This document shows, in pieces, positions 8,435 through 15,862 of a stretch of DNA of 54,994 nucleotides. The position numbers and the translations under genes are program-made. The DNA is from Deltaproteobacteria bacterium (GTDB lineage Bacteria; Desulfobacterota; Syntrophobacteria; BM002), in NCBI GenBank assembly GCA_022340905.1, contig JAJDNB010000137.1, forward strand, positions 1 through 54,994, in the 5' to 3' direction. Within the stretch, counting starts at the first letter, position 1. Every line of letters starts with the position of its first letter. Under the pieces are notes generated by a model. That model did not search any database, was not told the DNA's origin, and worked only from the letters and a program-made list of their open reading frames with translations.

Positions 8435-9919
8435 ATGAGCCTGAGAAAGAAACCCTTACTTTCAAAATCTCGTTTTCTCGCCGGATTGCAGTGTCAGCTC
8501 CGGTTGTGGCACCAGTGCTACAATCGCGAGCTTGCCTCTGAAATAAGCCCCGCACAGCAAGCCATATTTGATGCTGGTCAGGAAGTGGGAAGGCTGGCAA
8601 CTCGTTTGTACCCTGGGGGGGTACTCATCGAGGAGGGCCACCTGCAACACTCGGAGGCGGTTCAATCTACATTGACGGCTATGGATAATTCCGAGATACC
8701 AGCAATTTTTGAAGCTGCTTTCGTTTGCGATGGAGTGCGCATAAGAGTAGACATTTTGGAAAGAGGTGAAGGTGGGAGGTGGAATCTCATAGAGGTCAAA
8801 TCAGCTGCCTCAATGAAAGATGTCTACTTATATGACGTGGCTGTTCAGTATGAGGTTGTCAGAGGCTCTGGTCTTGAGATCGGAGATGCTGGCGTCCTGC
8901 ACCTGAATAGCCAGTATGTCTACGACGGGGCCAACCTTGAACTTGCCGACCTCTTTGCTTTCTTAGACTTGACTGAGCCAGTTCTTGCCCTGCAACATGA
9001 GCTTCCTGCGAAAATTGCTGAGCTTCAAGAGATGCTGGCGGTTCAGAATCCTCCCCAAATACCGCCTTCACGCCATTGCTTACACCCCTATCTCTGTGAG
9101 TTCTGGGATCACTGTACTGCAGAGATGCCGGAGTTTTGGATCATGGGTCTTACCGGCATAAGGGAGGACAAACTGAATGAACTTATGGCGATGGGAGTTG
9201 AGGATATTCGACATATCCCCGATCCATTCACTCTCACCGAGCTCCAGGAACGCATAAGGACATGCGTTGTTACCCGTGAGGATTACGTCGCAGCCGAATT
9301 GGAAGAGGAACTGACAAACCTAGAATATCCCGTGCATTTTCTCGACTTCGAAACCGTGAGCCCTGCAATCCCCATCTATCCCAACACCAGCCCATATCAG
9401 GTCATTCCCTTTCAGTGGTCAAATCATATCCTTTCCCAGGGAGGCGATTTGAACCACTCTGGCTTCCTCTTCGGGGAAAATGGAGACCCCCGGGAAAGCT
9501 TTGTTCAGAGTTTACTGGAAATAATGGGAGAGGGGGGCACGATTTTTACCTACTCAAACTATGAAAAGAGAGTTATGTCCGAGTTGGCAAACTGCTTGCC
9601 ACAGCAAAGTGACCGTATTCTCGCTACTATGGATAGATTCAAAGACTTACAGGCTTTGATTAAGAGATATTTCTACAGTCCAAAATTCCGCGGTTCATTT
9701 TCGCTGAAATCGGTGTTGCCCGTACTCGTGCCCCATATGAGTTACGGAGATTTGGTGATTCAGGAAGGGACACATGCCTCACGAGAATATCAGCGCCTGC
9801 TCAACTCCGAAACACCACCGGAAGAGAAAAGGAAAATAGAGCAAGCCTTAATCGACTACTGCAGCTATGATACCTTGGCTATGGTCAAGATACGAGAGGC
9901 CTTACTCGAAAGATTTTGA
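8435..9919 (+). CDS. DUF2779-family protein: Cas4-like PD-(D/E)xK nuclease plus RNase-H-like domain
   Basis: The 494-residue protein has two nuclease-like parts. The N-terminal half has the PD-(D/E)xK pattern D106 ... E120-V-K122 (WNLIEVKSA). Four cysteines, C20 and C215, C221, C227 (HCLHPYLCEFWDHC), are spaced as in the Fe-S clusters of Cas4 and AddB. The C-terminal half is the DUF2779 region with an exonuclease-like D304-x-E306 (HFLDFETV) and a late Asp (YCSYDTLAM), fitting an RNase H/DEDD fold. A DNA repair or defence role is plausible but unproven. No CRISPR array or cas gene lies in the window. It begins at ATG 8435; the upstream MITE separates it from the preceding gene. Confidence 0.82.
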   Translation: MSLRKKPLLSKSRFLAGLQCQLRLWHQCYNRELASEISPAQQAIFDAGQEVGRLATRLYPGGVLIEEGHLQHSEAVQSTLTAMDNSEIPAIFEAAFVCDGVRIRVDILERGEGGRWNLIEVKSAASMKDVYLYDVAVQYEVVRGSGLEIGDAGVLHLNSQYVYDGANLELADLFAFLDLTEPVLALQHELPAKIAELQEMLAVQNPPQIPPSRHCLHPYLCEFWDHCTAEMPEFWIMGLTGIREDKLNELMAMGVEDIRHIPDPFTLTELQERIRTCVVTREDYVAAELEEELTNLEYPVHFLDFETVSPAIPIYPNTSPYQVIPFQWSNHILSQGGDLNHSGFLFGENGDPRESFVQSLLEIMGEGGTIFTYSNYEKRVMSELANCLPQQSDRILATMDRFKDLQALIKRYFYSPKFRGSFSLKSVLPVLVPHMSYGDLVIQEGTHASREYQRLLNSETPPEEKRKIEQALIDYCSYDTLAMVKIREALLERF

Positions 9920-9934
9920 AGGAGTAATTGAACT

Positions 9935-10120
9935 ATGAAGCCATCCTTTCCTCCTAAAAGCCCAAAACAATGTCCTTGCGGTCACAAACATGTCTCCTGG
10001 TCTGTAGGGGAAGACCAAGTCTATTGCTGGGACTGTGATCGCAAGTATCCACTCTCGGATTGTTTCGGCTCCCGAATCCTTACCCCAACAGAAAAGGTTG
10101 AAGAGGACTCAGTGGAGTAG
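9935..10120 (+). CDS. Small zinc-ribbon-like protein
   Basis: A 61-residue protein starting at ATG with a clear AAGGAG ribosome binding site, 16 bases behind the DUF2779 gene. Cys13 and Cys15 (CPCGHKH) and Cys31/Cys34 (CWDC) form a likely zinc-ribbon; Cys43 is extra. It is probably cotranscribed with the nuclease gene. Function unknown; a nucleic-acid or partner-binding adaptor would be a guess. Confidence 0.65.
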   Translation: MKPSFPPKSPKQCPCGHKHVSWSVGEDQVYCWDCDRKYPLSDCFGSRILTPTEKVEEDSVE

Positions 10121-10122
10121 TG

Positions 10123-10269
10123 GTGAGCAAACCCACACAAAAAAACCCACCGACCCGTGTTGCCCCTAAGCTGGTCTGCTGCGGCTGGACGATGGGTGAA
10201 AAAAAATCCTGCAAACAAGATGCCAGAAAAATATCCAGGCTAGAAGGTGTATTGAAATCCCATAAATAG
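10123..10269 (+). CDS. Possible 48-residue basic cysteine-containing protein
   Basis: A short open frame starts with GTG two bases after the previous stop. It is Lys-rich, with a Cys-Cys pair (LVCCGW, residues 19-20) and Cys30. Close packing after the zinc-ribbon gene and a basic C-terminal helix (DARKISRLEGVLKS) support it. The weak ribosome binding site and a 30-base overlap with the convergent gene's 3' end weaken it. Confidence 0.3.
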   Translation: MSKPTQKNPPTRVAPKLVCCGWTMGEKKSCKQDARKISRLEGVLKSHK

Positions 10270-10713
10270 ATGGTGTAGTGAGTTGATTTTGCTCGTGCTG
10301 AAATTACTGATTAAGAGGGTTGGACCAACTCCGACAAAGGGCTGGAAAGGTCCATTCGAGTAGCGAAGCAGAATGAAGCTGTCCAACGGGTCAAAATTTG
10401 CATCTGCCTCTATGCTATTTTCCGAACTGACCTCATTGGTTGTTGATAGGGAAGTCTCCGAGGTGACCCCGAGCCAAGGAACCTCCTCGAACCAATAACC
10501 CATTTCTGCGCTGGATGGAGAATCAGTGTCGTGATACTCGGTTATGTCGGGTCTGGAGTCAATATTGGCGAAGCGGAAGGCCAAAACTTTGCTTTGGGAA
10601 ACCCTTGCCCAGGGATAGATGTTCATATCTAACTCGCTCATGGCGAGACTAGGGGTGAACACTGTCAAGCCGGTGATGATTATAACTGCAATAAATGCCT
10701 TTACCCTTTGCAT
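10240..10713 (-). CDS. Short outer-membrane beta-barrel-like protein
   Basis: The 157-residue protein has a signal peptide (RVKAFIAVIIITGLTVF...SLAM) and ends in a C-terminal Phe strand (LFMGFQYTF), as outer-membrane barrels do. The motif PFVGVGPTLLISN matches the OmpA/OmpW-like porin family. It is shorter than usual: after SKINS only one final strand remains, so several strands seem to be missing. The ATG at 10713 is chosen over the longer ORF from 10809 because AGGAG lies five bases before it and the signal peptide starts there. It is transcribed divergently from the 10875 gene. It may be a degenerate paralogue. Confidence 0.6.
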   Translation of the reverse strand: MQRVKAFIAVIIITGLTVFTPSLAMSELDMNIYPWARVSQSKVLAFRFANIDSRPDITEYHDTDSPSSAEMGYWFEEVPWLGVTSETSLSTTNEVSSENSIEADANFDPLDSFILLRYSNGPFQPFVGVGPTLLISNFSTSKINSLHHLFMGFQYTF

Positions 10714-10874
10714 TCGTGCTCCTAATGGATGATACACTATTTGCAGCTTCTGAATTGAGTGGAGAAGGGTAACAGTGATATGATCAAGAGTCAAGGCCTT
10801 GTTTTTCATTTTTTCATCGCTTGTTCATTGGAGATGCACAACAATGTAGGGAGTGTTTCTCTAGGGGTGATGCC

Positions 10875-11123
10875 ATGTACGTCCTCAAGCTAAAAGGTGA
10901 TCTCGTCTGGCAAACATCGGGTCCCGGTGAGCCAGAGGATCCTCTTGAGTTCGAATTGGAAGCCTTGCTATCAAGGCGTCCTACACCTTTGTTAGTTTAT
11001 GGAGAGGTGCATCGGAGGATAAAGAAAACACTACAGGTCAATCAACTTGACGCCATAACCTTCGCAAAATGTTTGGAGGAGTTTGCCGAAGAGATTAGAG
11101 GTGCTGCTGAGACTTATGAATAA
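10875..11123 (+). CDS. Small hypothetical protein (82 residues)
   Basis: The start at ATG 10875 has a nearby AGGGGTG. The protein is a mix of a short strand segment (MYVLKLKGDLVW) and helices, with one Cys. No family recognised. The open frame extends upstream to 10821, but that part has no ribosome binding site. It shares a 161-base divergent promoter region with the beta-barrel gene. Confidence 0.45.
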   Translation: MYVLKLKGDLVWQTSGPGEPEDPLEFELEALLSRRPTPLLVYGEVHRRIKKTLQVNQLDAITFAKCLEEFAEEIRGAAETYE

Positions 11124-11337
11124 GACTTTTGCCACCTTGATCCCTTACTTCTGGGTTCTATTCCCCCTGTTCTTGCCCTGCCGAGTATGGGCTTGGGCGG
11201 GCAGGGTATAGGCAAAAGAAATGAAAATAATGAAGTCTGGCATTATCTTAGTATGGCAGTCTTTTCGGACTTACCATCTTCTTTGGCGAAAAACTGGCTG
11301 AACGAGGCAAGTAAAAACAAAAAGGAGACTGCTTCAG

Positions 11338-11613
11338 GTGATCTCAGTTACATGTGGCAAATGTGGGGTGGACATATCCAAAGAGATAACTGAGGCTTGT
11401 TCAGTGATGGCTGAGCTGGATGAGAAGTTCGGAACAACTACCTACTCGGACTGTATTGCCAGGGTCTTATTTGCCGATTTTCTAAACAGTTATGCTGGAG
11501 AAACTAGAGACCATGTTTTGCTATGCCGAAACTGCGACTCCGAAGGCAAATTGGAAAAGCTTTGTAAGGGTAAAATCGTTGATCTTGGTGAGATAAGGAA
11601 GTATAGGAGATGA
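11338..11613 (+). CDS. Small CxxC-containing hypothetical protein
   Basis: A 91-residue protein from GTG 11338, with AAGGAGA about ten bases upstream. Two CxxC pairs, CGKC near the N terminus and CRNC about 55 residues later, suggest one zinc site bridging a helical insert. The C terminus is basic (GEIRKYRR). The family was not recognised. An overlapping frame from 11187 has no coding signature and was left out. Confidence 0.5.
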   Translation: MISVTCGKCGVDISKEITEACSVMAELDEKFGTTTYSDCIARVLFADFLNSYAGETRDHVLLCRNCDSEGKLEKLCKGKIVDLGEIRKYRR

Positions 11614-11815
11614 AAAGAAGGAGGTCAGGCGGTGGGTATCCTCCTATCACCGAGAACTCCTTGGGAGTAGCTGCCAAAAAATGGTGTTATAAGTATTTGC
11701 TTTTCACTTTTTGAAAAGTAATTAGACTGAGCCGAATCACTGTTATGAAAGCCTTTTTCGCTGTATTGAAGCCAACACTTTACTGCTGGTCATGATGGGG
11801 TGTCGGATAAATGTT

Positions 11816-12109
11816 ATGAGAAAACTTTTGCTAGTAATTGCCCTGGTATCATTGTTCGGCTGCTCCCCTTCAGATGTTCTGAAGCCGGAAGGTCCTCCTT
11901 CGCTTCAGGAAAAGTGTCTGGGTGCATGTCTGAATGCATACTCCTCCTGCATTCTAGAGTGCGATAGAACCCAGGAGATAGGAACTCAATTAGATTCCTG
12001 CATAGATCGATGTAAACAGCAGTGGGCTGAATGCGAAGAAAACTGTTCGCAAGAGGGAAAGAGTCCGCCAACACAATTCCACCCTGTATCAGAAGAATCG
12101 GCACCATGA
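11816..12109 (+). CDS. Small lipoprotein with duplicated CX3C-X6-CX3C motif
   Basis: A 97-residue lipoprotein. The signal peptide ends in lipobox LFGC (Cys16). The mature part carries two identically spaced cysteine quartets: C34-x3-C38-x6-C45-x3-C49 and C62-x3-C66-x6-C73-x3-C77. Each would staple a helix to itself or to the other in a helical hairpin, analogous in spacing logic to the CX3C motifs of mitochondrial small Tim proteins. The end is Pro/Ser-rich. The start at ATG 11816 is chosen from the signal peptide; an ATG at 11792 is in frame. No family assigned. It may bind metal or be disulfide-stapled in the periplasm. Confidence 0.6.
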   Translation: MRKLLLVIALVSLFGCSPSDVLKPEGPPSLQEKCLGACLNAYSSCILECDRTQEIGTQLDSCIDRCKQQWAECEENCSQEGKSPPTQFHPVSEESAP

Positions 12110-12127
12110 GGATTTCGGCAGGTCTAT

Positions 12128-12928
12128 TCACTCCTTCTTGATGAGCACTTTGCCGATCTTAGTGTGTTCTCGATAGACGAGGAGTGCCGTAACATCTGTC
12201 TTTTCAACCATGGCCACCGTCCCCACACCTTTTGCAAAGAATCTGTATTGTATGTCCTCGACCGTGGCAGGGCCAACCTTGCCATTGTACTGCCACTTGA
12301 AAAGAGACGCCTTGAAGGTGCCCGCAGGCACCTTCACTTCGTAGGCGCCCACATAACTGTAGGTTATGTTCATAAAGCCCTTGTGGGCGAGATGGTCCGG
12401 GTGGCTAAGATCATACACCTTCACATCCGTTTTCATCAGCTTGGTGTCACCGGGATTCATCCCCGGAAGTGTTATGGGCTCACGGGGTAAATAGCGTGAG
12501 ATCACCCCCTGTGCTTGATCCTCAGTGCTGACAATTTCGACACCGCCGCTTGCTGTCTTCAACAGATAGAGCAGGGAATTCTTCCCTGCTGCCTCTCGCC
12601 AGCTGGTGCCCGGCTTATCTCTTATGAGCCGGGTGAGCACCTGTTGCACGGATTTTCCTTTATTCTTGCCGTTGGTAACTCGGTAGACCCAGGTGCCTTC
12701 TTCCAAGGGAAAGTAGTCGAGGGGATCAGAGATTGGAGCGCCTACTACTGGGTTACCCACAACATTTTTGCCGAGGATTTGCTCAAGAAAAGTGCGATCT
12801 ACAGCCGGCAGTTGAATCTCCGCTCCGACAAACTGCTCTTTGCTCATGGAACCCGTCGGCGCCACCAACACCAAACTGAAGAATGCGGCCATGGTAATTA
12901 TAAGCTGAATTCTCCTAAATCCATCCAT
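12128..12928 (-). CDS. Exported hypothetical protein
   Basis: A 266-residue protein with an N-terminal signal peptide (LIITMAAFFSLVLVAPTG) and a mainly beta mature domain. The segments YFPLEEGTWVYRV, SYSYVGAYEVKVPAGTFKA and YRFFAKGVGTV look like the repeated pattern of periplasmic lipid- or ligand-binding beta proteins seen next to transport systems (VPAGTFKA is common in such sequences). It lacks a lipobox. The AAGGAGG ribosome binding site before ATG 12928 is excellent. No enzyme motif is visible. Confidence 0.65.
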   Translation of the reverse strand: MDGFRRIQLIITMAAFFSLVLVAPTGSMSKEQFVGAEIQLPAVDRTFLEQILGKNVVGNPVVGAPISDPLDYFPLEEGTWVYRVTNGKNKGKSVQQVLTRLIRDKPGTSWREAAGKNSLLYLLKTASGGVEIVSTEDQAQGVISRYLPREPITLPGMNPGDTKLMKTDVKVYDLSHPDHLAHKGFMNITYSYVGAYEVKVPAGTFKASLFKWQYNGKVGPATVEDIQYRFFAKGVGTVAMVEKTDVTALLVYREHTKIGKVLIKKE

Positions 12929-13304
12929 ACCTTTTCCTCCTTACGTAGTTAGCAGAACATTGCAGTCAGTGGGTTCTTAAAGTGACTAGGCCCAGTTCTC
13001 CTCGTACACCAAGGCCAAATTTGCCAAGAGGAATGGCAACTCTCCATACGGTTGGGATAATCCCTCATCCGGACGTTCACATGGATCATCGCTGTTCTCC
13101 TCTTGTGCCCTAAGTATAGAATTTTATCGGAGATGTTCCTTCCATGAGGATCTCGCCTCGCTATGTTATCATTAGGATCAAGTGGGGCAAAGGCGGAATG
13201 GACTTTTGCAAAGGAAAATATGTATGTGCATCCTTGGGGTCGGGAATTGGCGGGCCGTCCGCCGGGAGCGAGTGTTGGGTATATACTTGGGAGTTGGTGG
13301 CAGA
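12929..13304. other. Gene-free spacer between the exported protein and tRNA-Glu
   Basis: No supported gene in these roughly 375 bases. The open frames crossing it run into the tRNA and have no coding signature. The end merges into the terminator hairpin at 13305-13348. Confidence 0.4.
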
Positions 13305-13348
13305 AAAAATACAAGGACTTACAGTTTTTCGTAAGTCCTTGTATTTTT
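13305..13348 (-). terminator. Intrinsic terminator downstream of tRNA-Glu
   Basis: A perfect 16-bp stem, AAATACAAGGACTTAC paired with its complement, encloses the loop GAAAAACT (minus-strand sense) and is followed by a T-run. It begins directly after the encoded CCA of tRNA-Glu, so it ends that transcript. Because the A/T tails are symmetrical it may also work from the other side. Confidence 0.8.
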
Positions 13349-13423
13349 GGCAGTCCCAACGGGACTCGAACCCGTGTCTTCGGCGTGAGAGGCCGATATC
13401 CTAGACCACTAGACGATGGGACC
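13348..13423 (-). tRNA. tRNA-Glu (anticodon CTC)
   Basis: The minus strand folds as a cloverleaf: acceptor GGTCCCA/TGGGACT (with a G-U first pair), D-arm TCGTCTAGTGGTCTAGGA, anticodon stem TCGGC/GCCGA around loop CTCTCAC giving anticodon CTC, and T-arm ACGGGTTCGAGTCCCGT. The 3' CCA is encoded. 76 bases. Confidence 0.95.
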
Positions 13424-13429
13424 GCGAAA

Positions 13430-13560
13430 TTAGGATATATGCTATTAGTTATAAGTTATTAGTATCAAAAGCAAGGGATTAAGGATTACCAGATACGGCC
13501 GTGCAGATGATGCTTTCCCCAATAACGAATAACAAATAAAGTATAACTGGTAACGTATAG
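13430..13560. repeat. Word-repeat hairpin between two tRNA genes (TTATTAGTTATAAG)
   Basis: The left part (13440-13466) reads GCTATTAGTTATAAGTTATT. The right part (13517-13559) reads AATAACGAATAACAAATAAAG and GTATAACTGGTAACG, the complementary words. Similar words (TAATTCGTTATTTGTTAT) occur at 54943-54962. Confidence 0.5.
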
Positions 13561-13565
13561 GCCAC

Positions 13566-13639
13566 TGGCTGGGGGAGGAGGATTCGAACCCCCGTAGCAT
13601 GATCCAGAGTCATGCGTCCTACCGCTAGACGATCCCCCA
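13566..13639 (-). tRNA. tRNA-Gln (anticodon CTG)
   Basis: Cloverleaf on the minus strand: acceptor TGGGGGA/TCCCCCA, D-arm TCGTCTAGCGGTAGGA, anticodon stem CATGA/TCATG with loop CTCTGGA (anticodon CTG), and T-arm CGGGGGTTCGAATCCTCC. CCA is encoded. 74 bases. It lies upstream of tRNA-Glu on the same strand with a word-repeat hairpin between them. Confidence 0.95.
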
Positions 13640-13677
13640 ACGAGCATTGAAAATTAGACCATAGGTTCCCGAAAGTC

Positions 13678-13870
13678 AAGAGCAAAGTCGCAGAGCGCAT
13701 AGCGCTAAGCGCAGAGGGTATGTGTATGTATTCAAAAATGGGCGCACTGAATTTGTTGGTGTGAAATATGCAGGCTGTAAGGGAGGTTAAAAGACCTGCT
13801 AAGAGAGAGTTCGATAGAGCTACCAAAAGGCAAGTCGCTATGCGCTATGCGCTCCGCGCTTTGCGCATAA
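13678..13870. repeat. Word-repeat hairpin GCGCATAGCGC/GCGCTATGCGC
   Basis: The left arm (13680-13717) contains CGCAGAGCGCATAGCGCTAAGCG-type words. The right arm (13831-13868) contains GTCGCTATGCGCTATGCGC, then TCCGCGCTTTGCGC. About 110 bases separate them. The arms are complementary word by word, not as one continuous perfect stem. The right arm lies just before a sigma-70-type promoter. Confidence 0.55.
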
Positions 13871-13881
13871 TGACAAAATGC

Positions 13882-13909
13882 TTGACAAACCAAAAGCTTT
13901 TTTTATACT
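13882..13909 (+). promoter_or_regulatory. Sigma-70-type promoter for yceD-rpmF
   Basis: TTGACA (13882-13887) and TATACT (13904-13909) with a 16-base A/T-rich spacer, about 47 bases before the yceD start. The -35 box is a perfect consensus. This should drive yceD, rpmF and possibly fabH. Confidence 0.65.
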
Positions 13910-13955
13910 TACCACTTCAATCTTTACAGGATTATAGTGCAAGGAATGGTGATCT

Positions 13956-14486
13956 TTGAAAGTTAGGGTGGATGAGCTTCCAGATGTAGGGAGGGTGATT
14001 CATTTTCACAAGGCTGAGGCTTGGTTAGCTTCCTTGACAGAAAATGACCGTGAGATTACCCTGGCCAAGCCGGTCGAGGTTGACTTGGAACTCATTCCAG
14101 AAGCAGATAGCATCAAACTGAAGGGGCATCTGCGAGGAGCGTTGCAGCTTGTTTGCAGCAGATGTTTGCAAGAATTCGTCTTGGACCTTGATGAAACAAT
14201 CGATTTGACCCTGCTGCGACATCCATCGGCCGATGCTCCTTACGAAATAGATCTGCGACCAGAGGATTTGGACACGGAATTCTTTGATGGGGTGACGATC
14301 GATGTGGATCTCATTGTAGCGGAGCAAATCTTTCTGGCGTTGCCGCAAAGGCCTCTATGCAAAACGGACTGCGCGGGGATTTGTTCCGGTTGCGGTGCAG
14401 ATCTGAACCGAGAAACGTGTCGATGCGAAAAGATTGACAGAATTTCTGCCTTCGACGCCCTTCGATCTGTAAAGATTGAACATTGA
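13956..14486 (+). CDS. yceD: YceD/DUF177 family protein
   Basis: A 176-residue protein of the DUF177 family, known in E. coli for an effect on 23S rRNA and almost always encoded before rpmF, as here. The signature C-S-R-C (LVCSRCLQEF) and the C-terminal cysteine set (C-KTDCAGICSGCGADLN-C-x-C) are present. The TTG start at 13956 is forced: nearby ATG and GTG codons run into stops, and AAGGA lies ten bases upstream. Confidence 0.88.
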   Translation: MKVRVDELPDVGRVIHFHKAEAWLASLTENDREITLAKPVEVDLELIPEADSIKLKGHLRGALQLVCSRCLQEFVLDLDETIDLTLLRHPSADAPYEIDLRPEDLDTEFFDGVTIDVDLIVAEQIFLALPQRPLCKTDCAGICSGCGADLNRETCRCEKIDRISAFDALRSVKIEH

Positions 14487-14537
14487 ATAATTCCTGGCTA
14501 GGTCGAGAAGGCTGACAAAGTAAAGGAGCGTTTTTCC

Positions 14538-14720
14538 ATGGCTCTCCCGAAGAGACGACATTCAAAGAGCAGAACGAGAAAAAAACGAACACATTACAAA
14601 CTGGAGAAACCCACGCTCTCCCTTTGTTCTCAGTGTAACGAACCGAAATTGCCGCACCACGCATGTGCAAGCTGCGGAACATATAAGGGAAGAGAGGTTA
14701 TTAAGACTGAGGAGGTTTAG
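14538..14720 (+). CDS. rpmF: 50S ribosomal protein L32
   Basis: A 60-residue L32 with the usual basic N terminus (MALPKRRHSKSR) and a zinc ribbon made of CSQC and CASC. ATG 14538 follows AAAGGAGCG. It is the normal partner of yceD. The next usual gene, plsX, is not here. Confidence 0.97.
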   Translation: MALPKRRHSKSRTRKKRTHYKLEKPTLSLCSQCNEPKLPHHACASCGTYKGREVIKTEEV

Positions 14721-14726
14721 TGGGCC

Positions 14727-14763
14727 CAGAGCATTCGGAGGCAAACTGCCCGGCTCTTTTTTT
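14727..14763 (+). terminator. Probable intrinsic terminator or attenuator after rpmF
   Basis: AGAGC pairs with GCTCT, and CGG pairs with CCG inside it, followed by a run of T. It lies between rpmF and fabH, so it may separate ribosomal from lipid gene expression. The stem is modest. Confidence 0.5.
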
Positions 14764-14775
14764 TGCTTGAGTTGC

Positions 14776-14794
14776 GGACCGGACGGTCCGGTCC
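14776..14794. promoter_or_regulatory. Perfect 19-bp palindrome upstream of fabH
   Basis: GGACCGGAC-G-GTCCGGTCC: two perfect 9-base arms with one central base, 51 bases before the fabH start and after the rpmF terminator. It has the size and symmetry of a dimeric repressor operator. The regulator is unknown; I do not equate it with a named fatty-acid regulator site. Confidence 0.45.
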
Positions 14795-14845
14795 TTGATA
14801 ATTCAAGCTCTTGAGTGGCCCGCCTGCAACCATAAAGGGGGTATT

Positions 14846-15829
14846 GTGAACCGAACAGTCATTTTAGGAACAGGCGCAGCAGTTCCCAATAAGGTTCTCA
14901 CCAACAAAGACCTGGAGACCATCGTTGATACCTCGGATGAGTGGATCTCAACTCGAACCGGTATAAAGAGTCGCTATATTGCAGAAGACGGCGAAACCAC
15001 ATCTACACTGGCCACAGAGGCGGCACGCAGGTCCCTGGATATGGCAGGGGTCAGACCGGCAGAGGTAGATATGATTATTGTGGGTACCACCTCTCCGGAT
15101 ATGGTCATGCCGAATACCGGCGCTCTTGTGCAGAAACATCTGGGCGCTTCGAATGCCTTTGCCTTTGATGTGTATGCGGCCTGCAGCGGTTTTGTTTACG
15201 CTCTGACTATCGCAGACAAATTCGTAAAAGAAAACCCGGAGAAAAAGATATTGGCCATCGGCTCCGAACTCCTTTCCAGCATTACAGATTGGCAGGATCG
15301 CAATACCTGCGTGCTCTTCGGGGATGCGGCAGGAGCGGCATTAGTCAGTGGCTCCAACGATGGTGAGCGGGGCATCCTTTCCACCCATTTGCACTCGGAT
15401 GGATGTCTCTGGGAACTGCTTTATATACCGGGAGGCGGGTGTGTCTATCCCCCGAGTGCCGAAATGGCAGAGAAACGTGATTACTGCATCCGCATGCATG
15501 GCAACGAGGTATACAAGCATGCTGTGCGATCGCTGACAGAAGTAGCGCAAGAGGCTCTTCTGGCAAACCAACTGGACCCGGAGGATGTGGATCTATTTAT
15601 TCCTCATCAGGCCAATATCCGTATTATGACCAAGGTGGCGGAAAGGCTTAAGATTTCTCCCGATAGGGTCTATATGAACATAGAACGTTACGGCAACACC
15701 TCGTCTGCCAGCATTCCGGTGGCCCTTGATGAGGCTAATAGGTCAGGCCGCCTCAAGCCAGGAGATCTGGTCCTCCTAGATGCTTTTGGCGGTGGATTCA
15801 CCTGGGGAGCAGTAATGATCCGCTGGTAG
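14846..15829 (+). CDS. fabH: 3-oxoacyl-ACP synthase III (KAS III)
   Basis: A 327-residue KAS III that starts fatty acid synthesis by condensing acyl-CoA with malonyl-ACP. The catalytic triad is present: Cys113 (YAACSGF), His254 (FIPHQANIRI) and Asn284 (ERYGNTSSAS). GTG 14846 is chosen because AAAGGGGG lies just upstream; the longer frame from 14795 has no such site. It follows rpmF without plsX. After it come acyl-CoA dehydrogenase and ETF genes, before fabG and fabF. Confidence 0.95.
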   Translation: MNRTVILGTGAAVPNKVLTNKDLETIVDTSDEWISTRTGIKSRYIAEDGETTSTLATEAARRSLDMAGVRPAEVDMIIVGTTSPDMVMPNTGALVQKHLGASNAFAFDVYAACSGFVYALTIADKFVKENPEKKILAIGSELLSSITDWQDRNTCVLFGDAAGAALVSGSNDGERGILSTHLHSDGCLWELLYIPGGGCVYPPSAEMAEKRDYCIRMHGNEVYKHAVRSLTEVAQEALLANQLDPEDVDLFIPHQANIRIMTKVAERLKISPDRVYMNIERYGNTSSASIPVALDEANRSGRLKPGDLVLLDAFGGGFTWGAVMIRW

Positions 15830-15862
15830 GAAATGCTCAAAGCTGAGCTAAGGAGGCATTAA

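Noticed and set aside
11187..11393. 68-codon frame before the CxxC protein
   Set aside because: No ribosome binding site, odd composition, and it overlaps the better supported frame from 11338.
12949..13359. 136-codon minus-strand frame before tRNA-Glu
   Set aside because: It overlaps the tRNA-Glu terminator and 3' end and has no ribosome binding site or domain.
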